Below, piece after piece: positions 26,806-34,165 of a DNA stretch of 64,000 nt (position 1 is its first letter; every line of letters begins with the position of its first letter). The stretch is taken from NCBI RefSeq assembly GCF_040786275.1, contig NZ_JBFMVT010000002.1, positions 3,844,001-3,908,000 of the forward strand, in the 5' to 3' direction. The notes beneath the pieces are model-generated. The model searched no databases. It saw nothing but the letters and a program-made list of their open reading frames with translations, and was not told the DNA's origin. The position numbers and the translations under genes are program-made. Source of the DNA: Buttiauxella gaviniae (lineage in GTDB: Bacteria; Pseudomonadota; Gammaproteobacteria; Enterobacterales; Enterobacteriaceae).

Positions 26806-27944
26806 GCGAACTGCTCAACGGCTGCATTCATTCGGCGAATCGCTTCTTCAAGCGTTGCCGATGTGCAGCCGAAATTAATACGTACGAATTTCGCTTCACC
26901 AAAGTCAGCGCCCGGTGAGAACCCGAGCCCGGTTTTCTGGAAGAACAGCGTTGGGTTTTCAACGGGTAAGGCCGTCGCATCTACCCATCCCAGATATGTC
27001 GCCTGCGGCGATGCCATCGTCAGTCCTGGCATCGCGTTCACGGCACTCACCAGTCTGTCGCGGTGGCGGCGCAAATAGGGCAGCAATTCCTGCAACCACG
27101 GTTCTCCATCACGCCATGCGGCGGTGGCCGCCGTAAGCGCCAGCACATCGACACTCGGCACAATTCCATCGCGCACTGTATTAAATTGCTTACGCAAGCT
27201 GGCATCCGGAATTATCGCCAGTGAGGCCCCGAGCCCGGCAATATTAAACGTTTTGGACGGGGAGAGCAGAGTGATTGAGCGCTGTTCCGCGTCTGCGCTC
27301 AGTGTGGCAAAAGGAATATGTTTCGCACCGGTTTCGAGCAGTAAATCACAGTGGATTTCATCTGAGCAGACAATCAAATCGTGGCGCTGGGAGAAGGCAA
27401 GCTGCTGCTGTAACTCCTCGCGGGTATAAATTGTACCGCCAGGGTTTTGTGGGTTACACAGCATCAACAACTTTTCTTTGCCGGTGAGCTGTGATTCGAG
27501 CGCCGCTAAATCCATCACCCAGCGCCCATTTTCAAGACGCAGCGGCGCATTCAACTGGGCTCGGTGGGCAAAAGCCGAAGATTTTCTAAAAGGAGGATAA
27601 ATAGGTGTGGGGGCAATGGTTGTTTCATTCGGCGCGGTGAAGGCGCGAACGCTTAAATTCAGCCCGGCTACAACGCCCGGCAAAATGACTATCCATTCAG
27701 GTTTAATGTACCACTGATAACGGCGGGCCATTCTTTCTACCACCACATCCAGCAACTCTTTTGGCCGGACACCGTAGCCAAACACTCCGTGCTCAACGCG
27801 TTGGTGAAGGGCATCAATAATGCAGGGCGGCGAGCGGAAATCCATATCCGCGACCCACATAGGTAATACCTCATTACCATATTTATTCCACTTCGAACTG
27901 TCGCTGTGACGGCGGTCGATGCCTTCCTCAAAATTGAATGTCAT
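26802..27944 (-). CDS. PLP-dependent cystathionine beta-lyase, MalY/PatB family
   Basis: This is a fold-type I PLP enzyme of 380 residues. The MalY/PatB signature is present: LPMWVADMDFRSPPCIIDAL, HGVFGYG, MLCNPQNPGGTIYT, DEIHCDLL and the PLP-binding Lys in SPSKTFNIAGLG. Members cleave cystathionine or cysteine conjugates (C-S beta-lyases), and MalY also binds the regulator MalT. The start at 27944 (MTFNFEEGIDRRHSD) is supported by AAAGGTA upstream and by family alignment; an in-frame ATG at 28001 would add 19 unconserved residues. The gene is not at this place in E. coli. It converges on yecM with overlapping stop codons and diverges from cutC. Whether it is MalY itself cannot be decided. 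Confidence 0.85.
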   Translation of the reverse strand: MTFNFEEGIDRRHSDSSKWNKYGNEVLPMWVADMDFRSPPCIIDALHQRVEHGVFGYGVRPKELLDVVVERMARRYQWYIKPEWIVILPGVVAGLNLSVRAFTAPNETTIAPTPIYPPFRKSSAFAHRAQLNAPLRLENGRWVMDLAALESQLTGKEKLLMLCNPQNPGGTIYTREELQQQLAFSQRHDLIVCSDEIHCDLLLETGAKHIPFATLSADAEQRSITLLSPSKTFNIAGLGASLAIIPDASLRKQFNTVRDGIVPSVDVLALTAATAAWRDGEPWLQELLPYLRRHRDRLVSAVNAMPGLTMASPQATYLGWVDATALPVENPTLFFQKTGLGFSPGADFGEAKFVRINFGCTSATLEEAIRRMNAAVEQFA

Positions 27945-28035
27945 AGTACGGCTACCTTTGTGTGATCGTGGATTCAGATTATCATTCTGACCCAGTGGCA
28001 CAACCGCCAGGCTAAAGATTTTTAAGGAGTAATCA

Positions 28036-28785
28036 ATGCCTTTGCTTGAGATATGTTGTTATGGAATTGACTGCGCAGTCACTGCACAACAAGCTGGAGC
28101 GGACCGAATTGAACTGTGTTCCGCACCGAAGGAAGGGGGCTTAACACCGTCAGCGGGTGTCTTACGCAAAGTGAAAGAGCGCATTTCGATTCCCGTGCAT
28201 CCGATTATTCGCCCACGCGGCGGTGATTTTTGCTACACCGACGCCGAGTTCGACACCATGCTGGAAGATATCGCCTTCGTGCGTGAACTCGGGTACCCAG
28301 GGCTTGTGATTGGTATGCTAGACGGCGACGGGCATATTGATCTTCCCCGCATGAAACGTGTTATGGAACAAGCTCAGGGCATGGCGGTCACGTTCCACCG
28401 CGCGTTTGATATGTGCCATAACCCCCACCAGGCGCTGGAACAATTAACGGATTTGGGTGTGGCGCGCATCCTGACTTCAGGCCAGCAACAGAGCGCTGAA
28501 TTAGGACTTTCATTACTTAGGGAACTAAAACAGCATTCCCGTGCTCCAATCATTATGGCGGGTGCGGGGGTAAGACTGAGCAACCTCGAAAAGTTTGTCG
28601 AGCAAGGCATTGATGAGATGCACAGCTCAGCCGGGCAAACCGTTCCTTCACCGATGCGTTACCGCAAAGCGGGCGTTTCGATGAGTGCGGATGCCGAAGC
28701 CGATGAGTTTAATCGTTACTGCGTTGATGGCGACGTGGTGGCCGCAATGAAAGCTGTGTTAGTTGCCAGCCAAACGGCAGCGTGA
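28036..28785 (+). CDS. cutC: Copper homeostasis protein CutC
   Basis: CutC is a cytoplasmic TIM-barrel protein linked to copper tolerance; its biochemical activity is unsettled and part of the original phenotype is attributed to a downstream small RNA. The 249 residues match E. coli CutC (248), with conserved segments [52 protein letters not shown] and [17 protein letters not shown]. Two His and several Cys suitable for copper binding are present. AAGGAG precedes the ATG with good spacing. A strong terminator follows, and then the dlt insertion replaces the neighbouring genes of E. coli. Confidence 0.95.
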   Translation: MPLLEICCYGIDCAVTAQQAGADRIELCSAPKEGGLTPSAGVLRKVKERISIPVHPIIRPRGGDFCYTDAEFDTMLEDIAFVRELGYPGLVIGMLDGDGHIDLPRMKRVMEQAQGMAVTFHRAFDMCHNPHQALEQLTDLGVARILTSGQQQSAELGLSLLRELKQHSRAPIIMAGAGVRLSNLEKFVEQGIDEMHSSAGQTVPSPMRYRKAGVSMSADAEADEFNRYCVDGDVVAAMKAVLVASQTAA

Positions 28786-29137
28786 CACAAGACCGTTTTT
28801 AACCGCGCATCATGTCGCCCATGTGATGTTGCTCGTACCAGGCCCCGGTGTTTTATCGGGGCTTTTTTTATGCAAATTGTGTACGAATTGTTCTCAGGGC
28901 TTATTTAAAATAGTGTTGGGATGTGCCGAAAATATTTGGTGACTTATTTGTGGTGAAATTGTTAATGCATTGATGCGGCTATTGCGTTGCAGACGTGCCG
29001 TACATTAGGTTACATACGGATACTAATCACCTAAGGAATAACTCGCTCCACTTCTTTAATATTAAAATCCTTTTAAAATATGTTGATAGAATTGGCTTTT
29101 CTATTTTTATTTAGCAGCCTGAAAAGTAGTGTTAATT
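28786..29137. other. Intergenic region with cutC terminator and dlt leader
   Basis: No gene was seen in these 352 bases. The first part holds the terminator at 28842-28869. The remainder (28870-29137) is AT-rich and must contain the dlt promoter, but no convincing hexamers or known operator (PhoP, PmrA, S24-type half-sites) were found. It is the left border of the dlt insertion. Confidence 0.5.
28842..28869 (+). terminator. Terminator of cutC
   Basis: GCCCCG (28842-28847) pairs with CGGGGC (28857-28862) around a 9-base loop and is followed by seven T residues. Confidence 0.92.
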
Positions 29138-30277
29138 ATGAATATAAACAAAACTCTCTTTTTGCATATTGCTATGGCTGTCCTTGCAGCTTTGGTTTTA
29201 ACACTGCCTCCGTATATTAACAGTCGGAAACCTACATTAAAGTTTCAACCATTAATTAAAACCATGGAAGGGACGCGCAAAGTTCAGGCCGAAAAAATTG
29301 CAACCATTTCACATGCGCTGGATGGGAATGCGATCTTTTTTCTGGGGGCATCAGAAGTTTCAACCTCAGAAAAGGAGCATTTTGCGGTTTATAATTTTTT
29401 TAATACCAAACTGCATCACCCGACCGTGGCCTATGGTGACAGCTTTGTCGATAATATGACGCAGCTTGCTTTGTTGACGCGCTTTAAAGAGGATTTGTCG
29501 CCAAAAACGAAACTAGTGTTACTTCTGTCACCGGATAGCTTCTATTTTGATGGTATTCCACCGACAATTTTTGCCGATCATTTCCCAGATTCGATATTTA
29601 AACCATTAATGTCGGATGCAACAATGCATCCTATCTTGGCCCATTATTTAACCCATATGGATCCGCAAGACGTCGACCATTTGACGTTTAGCCAGATGCG
29701 TATTTTTGGTTGGCATTTCAGTATTGTCTGGCGAGAAATTAACTATCAGTTCTCTTCATTTTGTGAATTGATCAGAAATTATTTTTTATCATTCATCCAT
29801 TTTGGTCAATCGAATACACAATCGTGGCCTGCGTCCCCCGATAACTGGTCAAATATTGACTGGAGCGCTGAACTTCAGCAGGCACAGCAACTTAATCTTG
29901 CTCGTCATGAAAGTGCTGCAACTTTATGGATGGATAAAGAGATTTTTGCAGACGATAAAACGGTGGAAGACTGGTATACCGCACCTCCATCGCGCCCAGA
30001 AAGAGAAGCGTTTATAGCGATGATGAAACTGCTACATGAGCGTCAGGTCAATGTAGTCGTGATTATTGACCCGCTTAACCCGTGGGCGCTCAAGAATACG
30101 GAAAAATTCCAGCCGACCGATCGCTTCATCCAACAGACGCTGAAAAAATATAATACCCCATATTTTGATATGTACGACCAAAGCTATCAACCTGGGTGGA
30201 ACTGGGATCGTCTTCATCCAACCGAAGTGGCCTGGGTGGCGATGGATCGTTATATCGCAGAGGCGTTTAAAAAATGA
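29138..30277 (+). CDS. dltD: DltD-like envelope aminoacyl transferase
   Basis: DltD is the membrane-anchored SGNH-type esterase/transferase that moves D-alanine onto the final acceptor in Gram-positive cells. This 379-residue protein has one N-terminal membrane anchor (LFLHIAMAVLAALVLTLP) and then an extracytoplasmic domain. The nucleophile Ser lies in FLGASEVST (family G-x-S-E), near residue 72, and the Asp-x-x-His pair in WDRLHPTEVAW, near residue 360, completes a Ser-His-Asp triad. The start is taken as ATG 29138; a GTG at 29129 is in frame. It is the first gene of a five-gene operon D-X-B-A-C, unlike the Gram-positive order X-A-B-C-D. In a Gram-negative cell the acceptor cannot be wall teichoic acid; LPS or another envelope polymer is inferred. 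Confidence 0.85.
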   Translation: MNINKTLFLHIAMAVLAALVLTLPPYINSRKPTLKFQPLIKTMEGTRKVQAEKIATISHALDGNAIFFLGASEVSTSEKEHFAVYNFFNTKLHHPTVAYGDSFVDNMTQLALLTRFKEDLSPKTKLVLLLSPDSFYFDGIPPTIFADHFPDSIFKPLMSDATMHPILAHYLTHMDPQDVDHLTFSQMRIFGWHFSIVWREINYQFSSFCELIRNYFLSFIHFGQSNTQSWPASPDNWSNIDWSAELQQAQQLNLARHESAATLWMDKEIFADDKTVEDWYTAPPSRPEREAFIAMMKLLHERQVNVVVIIDPLNPWALKNTEKFQPTDRFIQQTLKKYNTPYFDMYDQSYQPGWNWDRLHPTEVAWVAMDRYIAEAFKK

Positions 30278-30393
30278 AAAAAGCAATCAGACTCTTTTTC
30301 CTCTATTTGTTTTTGCTGACAACGGTCATTGCCTGGTCATCTATTGATAACAGTATGAATCTGAAGCTGCATTTCGAATATCAGCAGTTTTAA
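30274..30393 (+). CDS. dltX: DltX-like single-span microprotein with C-terminal F-x-Y-x-x-F
   Basis: This 39-residue gene is too short for ordinary ORF calls. It starts with an ATG overlapping the dltD stop (ATGA) and ends 11 bases before dltB. The product has a basic N-terminus (MKKAIR), one hydrophobic span (LFFLYLFLLTTVIAWSSI) and a short polar tail ending in F-E-Y-Q-Q-F at the very C-terminus. Gram-positive DltX proteins have the same layout and end in F-I-Y-N-E-F-like motifs, whose Tyr has been proposed to carry the D-alanyl group between DltB and DltD. The size, topology, final motif and position between dltD and dltB together make a DltX role likely. The assignment is by motif, not by overall sequence similarity. 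Confidence 0.8.
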   Translation: MKKAIRLFFLYLFLLTTVIAWSSIDNSMNLKLHFEYQQF

Positions 30394-30404
30394 GGGCTAA
30401 AATA

Positions 30405-31526
30405 ATGTATACAAGCGCACCTTTTTTCGCTGTGTTGTTTGCCAGTTCGCTACTTTTCGCCGGGCTTAATCGCCTTGTGGGGAATCGGTTAACCTATGCG
30501 TCACTGTTTTCAGCTTTTGCGATGTTTGCTGTTTGGGGATACATATTCAAAAGCCAGGTAACCATCCCATTACTGATGTTTGTTTATTTGTACGGTATTG
30601 CCACGTTAAAAGACAAATCCTGGATAAAAACCTGGCAATCTGTAATTCTGAGTTTGCTGCCTCTTATTCTGGTGAAGTTGCATCTTAATAATCATTGGGG
30701 CATGTTAGGGCTGTCGTTTATGACCTTCAGAGCGGTGGATGTTTTACTCTATCGCAACAAAAAGGACTCCCGGAACTTTTTCATTTATTTCAGCTATCTT
30801 TTTTTGCCGTTTATTATCCTGGCAGGGCCGATGTATCGCTGGAGAAGTTGGATTCAGGATATTAGCAAAGCTAACTTTCGTTTAACGACGGGGGTGTTCC
30901 TGCAGTCTATGGAACAGATCTTTTATGGAATTGTGCAAAAATTCCTGTTTGCGATGTTGATTGATAACGTCATTATTAGCCACTGGAGTCACCGTCCTTT
31001 TACTCTGACCGTGGGTGTGGTGATGTCCCTGGCCTACAGTTTTTATCTTTATTTCGACTTTGCTGGCTACAGCAATATGGCTATTGGTGCCGGGCGCTTA
31101 TTTGGCCTTAATTTACCTGCCAATTTCAACTTGCCAATCCTTGCAAAAAATCCACAGGATTTCTGGCGTAGATTTCATATTAGCCTGTCGGAGTGGCTGC
31201 GTGATGTGGTCTTTATGCCAATTTATATGAATTTGATGAAGATTGAATTTTTCAGAGGGCACAAAGCCACTGCACAAAATATCGGTGTTTTTTGTACTCT
31301 ATTTTGTATGGGCGCATGGAACGGTCTGGAATTGAATTACGTTGTCAGCGGTGCTCTGTTTGGCGCAATTTCAGTTGTTCATAATATGATTCTTTGGCTG
31401 GCAAAGCGCAGCCCGGAAATGATGCTCTGGTTAAATAACCCAATTGTTTCATTAGTCGGGCGAGTTTTAACGCTGGCGAGTGCCGCAGTCTCTCTTTATA
31501 TTTTTAGCGGGATGTCACCTGTATGA
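30405..31526 (+). CDS. dltB: DltB-like MBOAT membrane acyltransferase
   Basis: DltB takes an aminoacyl group from the carrier protein DltC inside the cell and passes it across the membrane. This 373-residue protein is hydrophobic throughout, with about 10 membrane segments. The MBOAT core is clear: YLYFDFAGYSNMAIGAGRLFG, NFNLPILAKNPQDFWRRFHISLSEWLRDVVF. At the position of the invariant MBOAT His (W-H-G) it reads M-G-A-W-N-G-L-E-L-N-Y, so Asn replaces His at two places where Gram-positive DltB has W-H-G-x-E-W-H-Y. The preceding His in RRFHISLS is kept. This may mean altered chemistry or use of the remaining His. The stop overlaps dltA by ATGA. Confidence 0.88.
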   Translation: MYTSAPFFAVLFASSLLFAGLNRLVGNRLTYASLFSAFAMFAVWGYIFKSQVTIPLLMFVYLYGIATLKDKSWIKTWQSVILSLLPLILVKLHLNNHWGMLGLSFMTFRAVDVLLYRNKKDSRNFFIYFSYLFLPFIILAGPMYRWRSWIQDISKANFRLTTGVFLQSMEQIFYGIVQKFLFAMLIDNVIISHWSHRPFTLTVGVVMSLAYSFYLYFDFAGYSNMAIGAGRLFGLNLPANFNLPILAKNPQDFWRRFHISLSEWLRDVVFMPIYMNLMKIEFFRGHKATAQNIGVFCTLFCMGAWNGLELNYVVSGALFGAISVVHNMILWLAKRSPEMMLWLNNPIVSLVGRVLTLASAAVSLYIFSGMSPV

Positions 31527-32959
31527 CTACTAATTCTGAACTACAGCAACTCAATGATTATCTGCGGGCCATGTTGCTCGACCCGCAAAATGGCCACCAA
31601 CCCGCGATCACGGGTAGTGACAAGAGTCTGACCTGGGCGCAACTTGGGGCTGGTGTTTTTAATTGGTCGGCGCGTTTTTCAACGTTAAAATTGGCAGCTA
31701 ACGTTCCAGTGGTACTTTACGGTCACCAGCAGGCGGAGTTTGCTTGTGCAATTTATAGCTGCTTATTGCATAACATTCCTTATATACCGGTCGATAATAT
31801 CTATCCGGTAGAACGCCTGAAAGAGATCTGCGAATTATCCAGCGCACCTTTCTATTATGACGCTCAGCAATGCTGTTTTGTGGCAACGGGTCTTCCTGCG
31901 CAAGAACTGGAACAACGTGATTTGGCTTACATTATGTTTACTTCTGGCAGCACCGGTAAACCTAAAGGTGTGCAAATTGGTCGGGAAAGCGTGTGGAATT
32001 TCATGCAATGGCTACGTTCTGATTTTTCTCTTCCTGCTAATCCCGTATTGATGAACCATGCCGTATTTAGTTTCGACTTATCCTTAATTCCACTGCTTGG
32101 GAACCTTGCTACAGCAGGGCACCTTGTACTAAATGCAAAAGAAGATATTGCAGGCGAAAACTGGTTAGCAAGTCTTAAGCAAGAAAAGGTGTCAGTATGG
32201 GTTTCTACACCTTCATTTGCTTATCAAAAATTATTGCTTCCTGAATTTCGCGCTGATTATTTGTCCGATCTTAAAGTGTTTATTTTTATCGGCGAAGTAC
32301 TGAGTAAAGCGCTGGTCAAGCATTTGCGCCGTCTGTTCCCTGAGGCAAAAATACTCAACTCCTATGGCCCAACCGAAGCGACAGTCGCCACCACGGTGGT
32401 AGAAATTAGCGATGAAATGCTGAAAGAGTCGTGCGATCTCTTGCCGATAGGCCACATGATGCCGCATTCGGAAATGGAAATTACCGCAGATAACGAATTA
32501 ATTATCTGGGGAAAAAACGTGATGCGCGGCTATCTCGGTTTGCCTGATGAGAATGCCCAAAAACTTTTATGGAATGGAAATAAACAATGGCGCGGCTATA
32601 AAACCGGCGATTTGGGGCATGTCAGGAATAATTACCTCTATTGCCAGGGACGTAACGACAGCCAGATTAAAATGAATGGCTACCGTATTGAAATCCATGA
32701 AATCGAAAACCGTCTGTTGGCACTTTCGGGTATTAGCGAAGCGGTGGTGTTACCCCTGACTAAAAAAGATGGTGCTGTCTTACGCCTTGCCGCTTTTTGC
32801 ACCTCAAAGCTTTCTGAAAAAGAGATCAAAGCGACTCTCGCACAAACTTTACCGTCTTATATGGTGCCATCTCAGATTGTCATCATGGACGCATTACCTC
32901 TCAACCCTAACGGGAAGATTGACCGCAAATTACTCGATGCACAGGCTCGCACCTGTTAA
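31523..32959 (+). CDS. dltA: DltA-like amino acid adenylating enzyme
   Basis: DltA activates an amino acid with ATP and loads it on the phosphopantetheine arm of DltC. The 478-residue protein has all adenylation-domain motifs in order: YIMFTSGSTGKPKGV (A3), FSFDLSLIPLLG (A4), NSYGPTEATVATT (A5), YKTGDLG (A7), GRNDSQIKMNGYRIEIHEIE (A8) and NPNGKIDRK (A10). Length and order fit DltA rather than a fragment of a peptide synthetase. In Gram-positive DltA the segment F-C-G-E contains a Cys important for choosing D-Ala over L-Ala; here it is F-I-G-E, with Ile at about residue 256. The amino acid used is therefore uncertain. No alanine racemase is encoded nearby. Confidence 0.88.
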   Translation: MTTNSELQQLNDYLRAMLLDPQNGHQPAITGSDKSLTWAQLGAGVFNWSARFSTLKLAANVPVVLYGHQQAEFACAIYSCLLHNIPYIPVDNIYPVERLKEICELSSAPFYYDAQQCCFVATGLPAQELEQRDLAYIMFTSGSTGKPKGVQIGRESVWNFMQWLRSDFSLPANPVLMNHAVFSFDLSLIPLLGNLATAGHLVLNAKEDIAGENWLASLKQEKVSVWVSTPSFAYQKLLLPEFRADYLSDLKVFIFIGEVLSKALVKHLRRLFPEAKILNSYGPTEATVATTVVEISDEMLKESCDLLPIGHMMPHSEMEITADNELIIWGKNVMRGYLGLPDENAQKLLWNGNKQWRGYKTGDLGHVRNNYLYCQGRNDSQIKMNGYRIEIHEIENRLLALSGISEAVVLPLTKKDGAVLRLAAFCTSKLSEKEIKATLAQTLPSYMVPSQIVIMDALPLNPNGKIDRKLLDAQARTC

Positions 32960-32976
32960 TCATCTAAGGGCAGAAA

Positions 32977-33195
32977 ATGGAACAGAAAGTTTTAGCATTA
33001 TTTGAAAGTGTTTTATCGCGTAAAGTCGCTTTTCACGATGAGCTGATTGAATCCGATATTCTCGATTCTATTACCGCCGTTGACGTGGTTCTGGAAGTGC
33101 AAGCGGAATTCGGATGCGCCATTCCACCGACCGAAGTGGCAAGTGTCCTGAAAACGCCTGCAATATTAGCGGCATGGCTTGAAGAAAACGCTTAA
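32977..33195 (+). CDS. dltC: DltC-like carrier protein
   Basis: This 72-residue acyl-carrier-like protein receives the activated amino acid from DltA. The attachment Ser is in ESDILDSITAVDVVLEVQ, corresponding to the D-S-L/I motif at the start of helix 2. The protein is short, acidic and helical, as is usual for DltC (about 78 residues). It needs a phosphopantetheinyl transferase such as AcpS, which is not in the window. The gene follows dltA by 17 bases with a ribosome site (AAGGGC) and ends the operon at a strong hairpin. Confidence 0.9.
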   Translation: MEQKVLALFESVLSRKVAFHDELIESDILDSITAVDVVLEVQAEFGCAIPPTEVASVLKTPAILAAWLEENA

Positions 33196-33204
33196 ATAAA
33201 ATAT

Positions 33205-33227
33205 AACCCCGGTTTTTTGCCGGGGTT
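33205..33227. terminator. Terminator between dltC and the S24 repressor gene
   Basis: AACCCCGG (33205-33212) pairs with CCGGGGTT (33220-33227) around TTTTTTG. The minus-strand side is followed by a T-rich stretch, so the hairpin probably stops both convergent transcripts. Confidence 0.8.
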
Positions 33228-33245
33228 AGTCAACGGATGTAGCTA

Positions 33246-33263
33246 TTTGCGTTTTGCGCAAAC
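33246..33263. promoter_or_regulatory. Operator-like half-sites downstream of the S24 repressor
   Basis: TTTGCG followed directly by the dyad TTTTGCGCAAA repeats the half-site (TTTGCG) found in the repressor promoter. It lies in the 48 bases between the dltC terminator and the repressor stop codon. The role is unknown; it could bind the same repressor and form a loop with the promoter sites. Confidence 0.35.
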
Positions 33264-33275
33264 TAGCCCATTTGT

Positions 33276-33989
33276 CTAACCGTGACGACGGAACTCCTGC
33301 GTCTGGCTTATCAGCACTTTTCCATAGATATAAAAGCGGTGCTCATTGCTTTTTTCTATCGCCCATTCGCGGTACTTAGTGTTGTCGGAAAGAACCAGAA
33401 TGCGGTCCGGCACCATTTGCAGCCGCTTGACGTGAATTTTATCGTCAAAGCCAAAAACATAAATTCCGTCGCCGTCAAACTGACGAACCGCCACGTCGAC
33501 AAAGATCAAATCGCCAGGCTCCAGAGTGCCGGACATACTGTCGCCGCGTACGTTGATGACTTTTACCGCCGATTCGGGCCGGCCGCCGAATAGCGCTGCG
33601 GCGTGTTCGGCGTTGTAGACAATAGAGTGGATGATATCAACCACATCGCTCCCGCTTACGTACCCCTCACCAGCACTGGCGCTGACATCCAGTATTTCTA
33701 CACGAAACACATTTCCATCCTTCTGTTCACTTTCAACAGGGCTACTGGTTTTATGTACAGTATAGTCAGTTTCGTTGTGAGTAAACAGATCGTTGACGTT
33801 GATGGCAAGCGCCTCGGCGATACGCCCAAGCAGGTCTTCAGTGAAGGACTTTTGTTTACCGGTTTCCAGGCGCGAGATATTGCCAGCATCGCTCCCAATA
33901 GCTTCAGCCAGATCGGTAATGGTCATGTCTCGCCGCTGGCGAATTTCACGAATGCGTTTTCCAATATTCATAGCGTCATTAAAAGTCAT
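33276..33989 (-). CDS. XRE-family repressor with S24 (LexA/CI-type) peptidase domain
   Basis: This 237-residue regulator joins an N-terminal XRE helix-turn-helix (IGKRIREIRQRRDMTITDLAEAIGSDAGNISRLETGKQ) with a C-terminal S24 self-cleaving domain. The cleavage region is DVSASAGEGY (Ala-Gly), the catalytic Ser lies in NVRGDSMSGTLEPGDLIFVD and the Lys in KIHVKRLQM. It therefore resembles phage CI-type repressors that are inactivated by RecA during DNA damage. No other phage gene is found around it. The start is uncertain: the ATG at 33989 has no ribosome site and directly follows operator-like repeats, and the ATG at 33971 is an alternative. It is divergent from the DUF1996 gene and probably controls that gene and itself. 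Confidence 0.88.
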   Translation of the reverse strand: MTFNDAMNIGKRIREIRQRRDMTITDLAEAIGSDAGNISRLETGKQKSFTEDLLGRIAEALAINVNDLFTHNETDYTVHKTSSPVESEQKDGNVFRVEILDVSASAGEGYVSGSDVVDIIHSIVYNAEHAAALFGGRPESAVKVINVRGDSMSGTLEPGDLIFVDVAVRQFDGDGIYVFGFDDKIHVKRLQMVPDRILVLSDNTKYREWAIEKSNEHRFYIYGKVLISQTQEFRRHG

Positions 33990-33990
33990 T

Positions 33991-34106
33991 TTTGCGTTAT
34001 GTGCAAATTTATTTGCATGAAGTGATAAATATGCCTAGTATGCAAATAACGCAAATTTACAGGTATCCATACGCAATGTGAGCACCTTGTTTTGCGTTAA
34101 ACGCAT
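33991..34106. promoter_or_regulatory. Operator array with repeated TTTGCGTTA half-sites
   Basis: The divergent promoter region holds several copies of one half-site: TTTGCGTTAT at 33991-34000; its exact reverse complement ATAACGCAAA at 34046-34055; ATTTGCAT at 34011-34018 with ATGCAAAT at 34040-34047; ATACGCAA near 34069; and the dyad GCGTT-A-AACGC at 34094-34104. The layout resembles multi-operator phage control regions. Binding by the adjacent XRE/S24 repressor is inferred. Confidence 0.6.
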
Positions 34107-34165
34107 ATTTTGACACTATCGGGCCCGGTTCTGTCATCATCCTGAGCTATCTCGAGGAGATAAAC

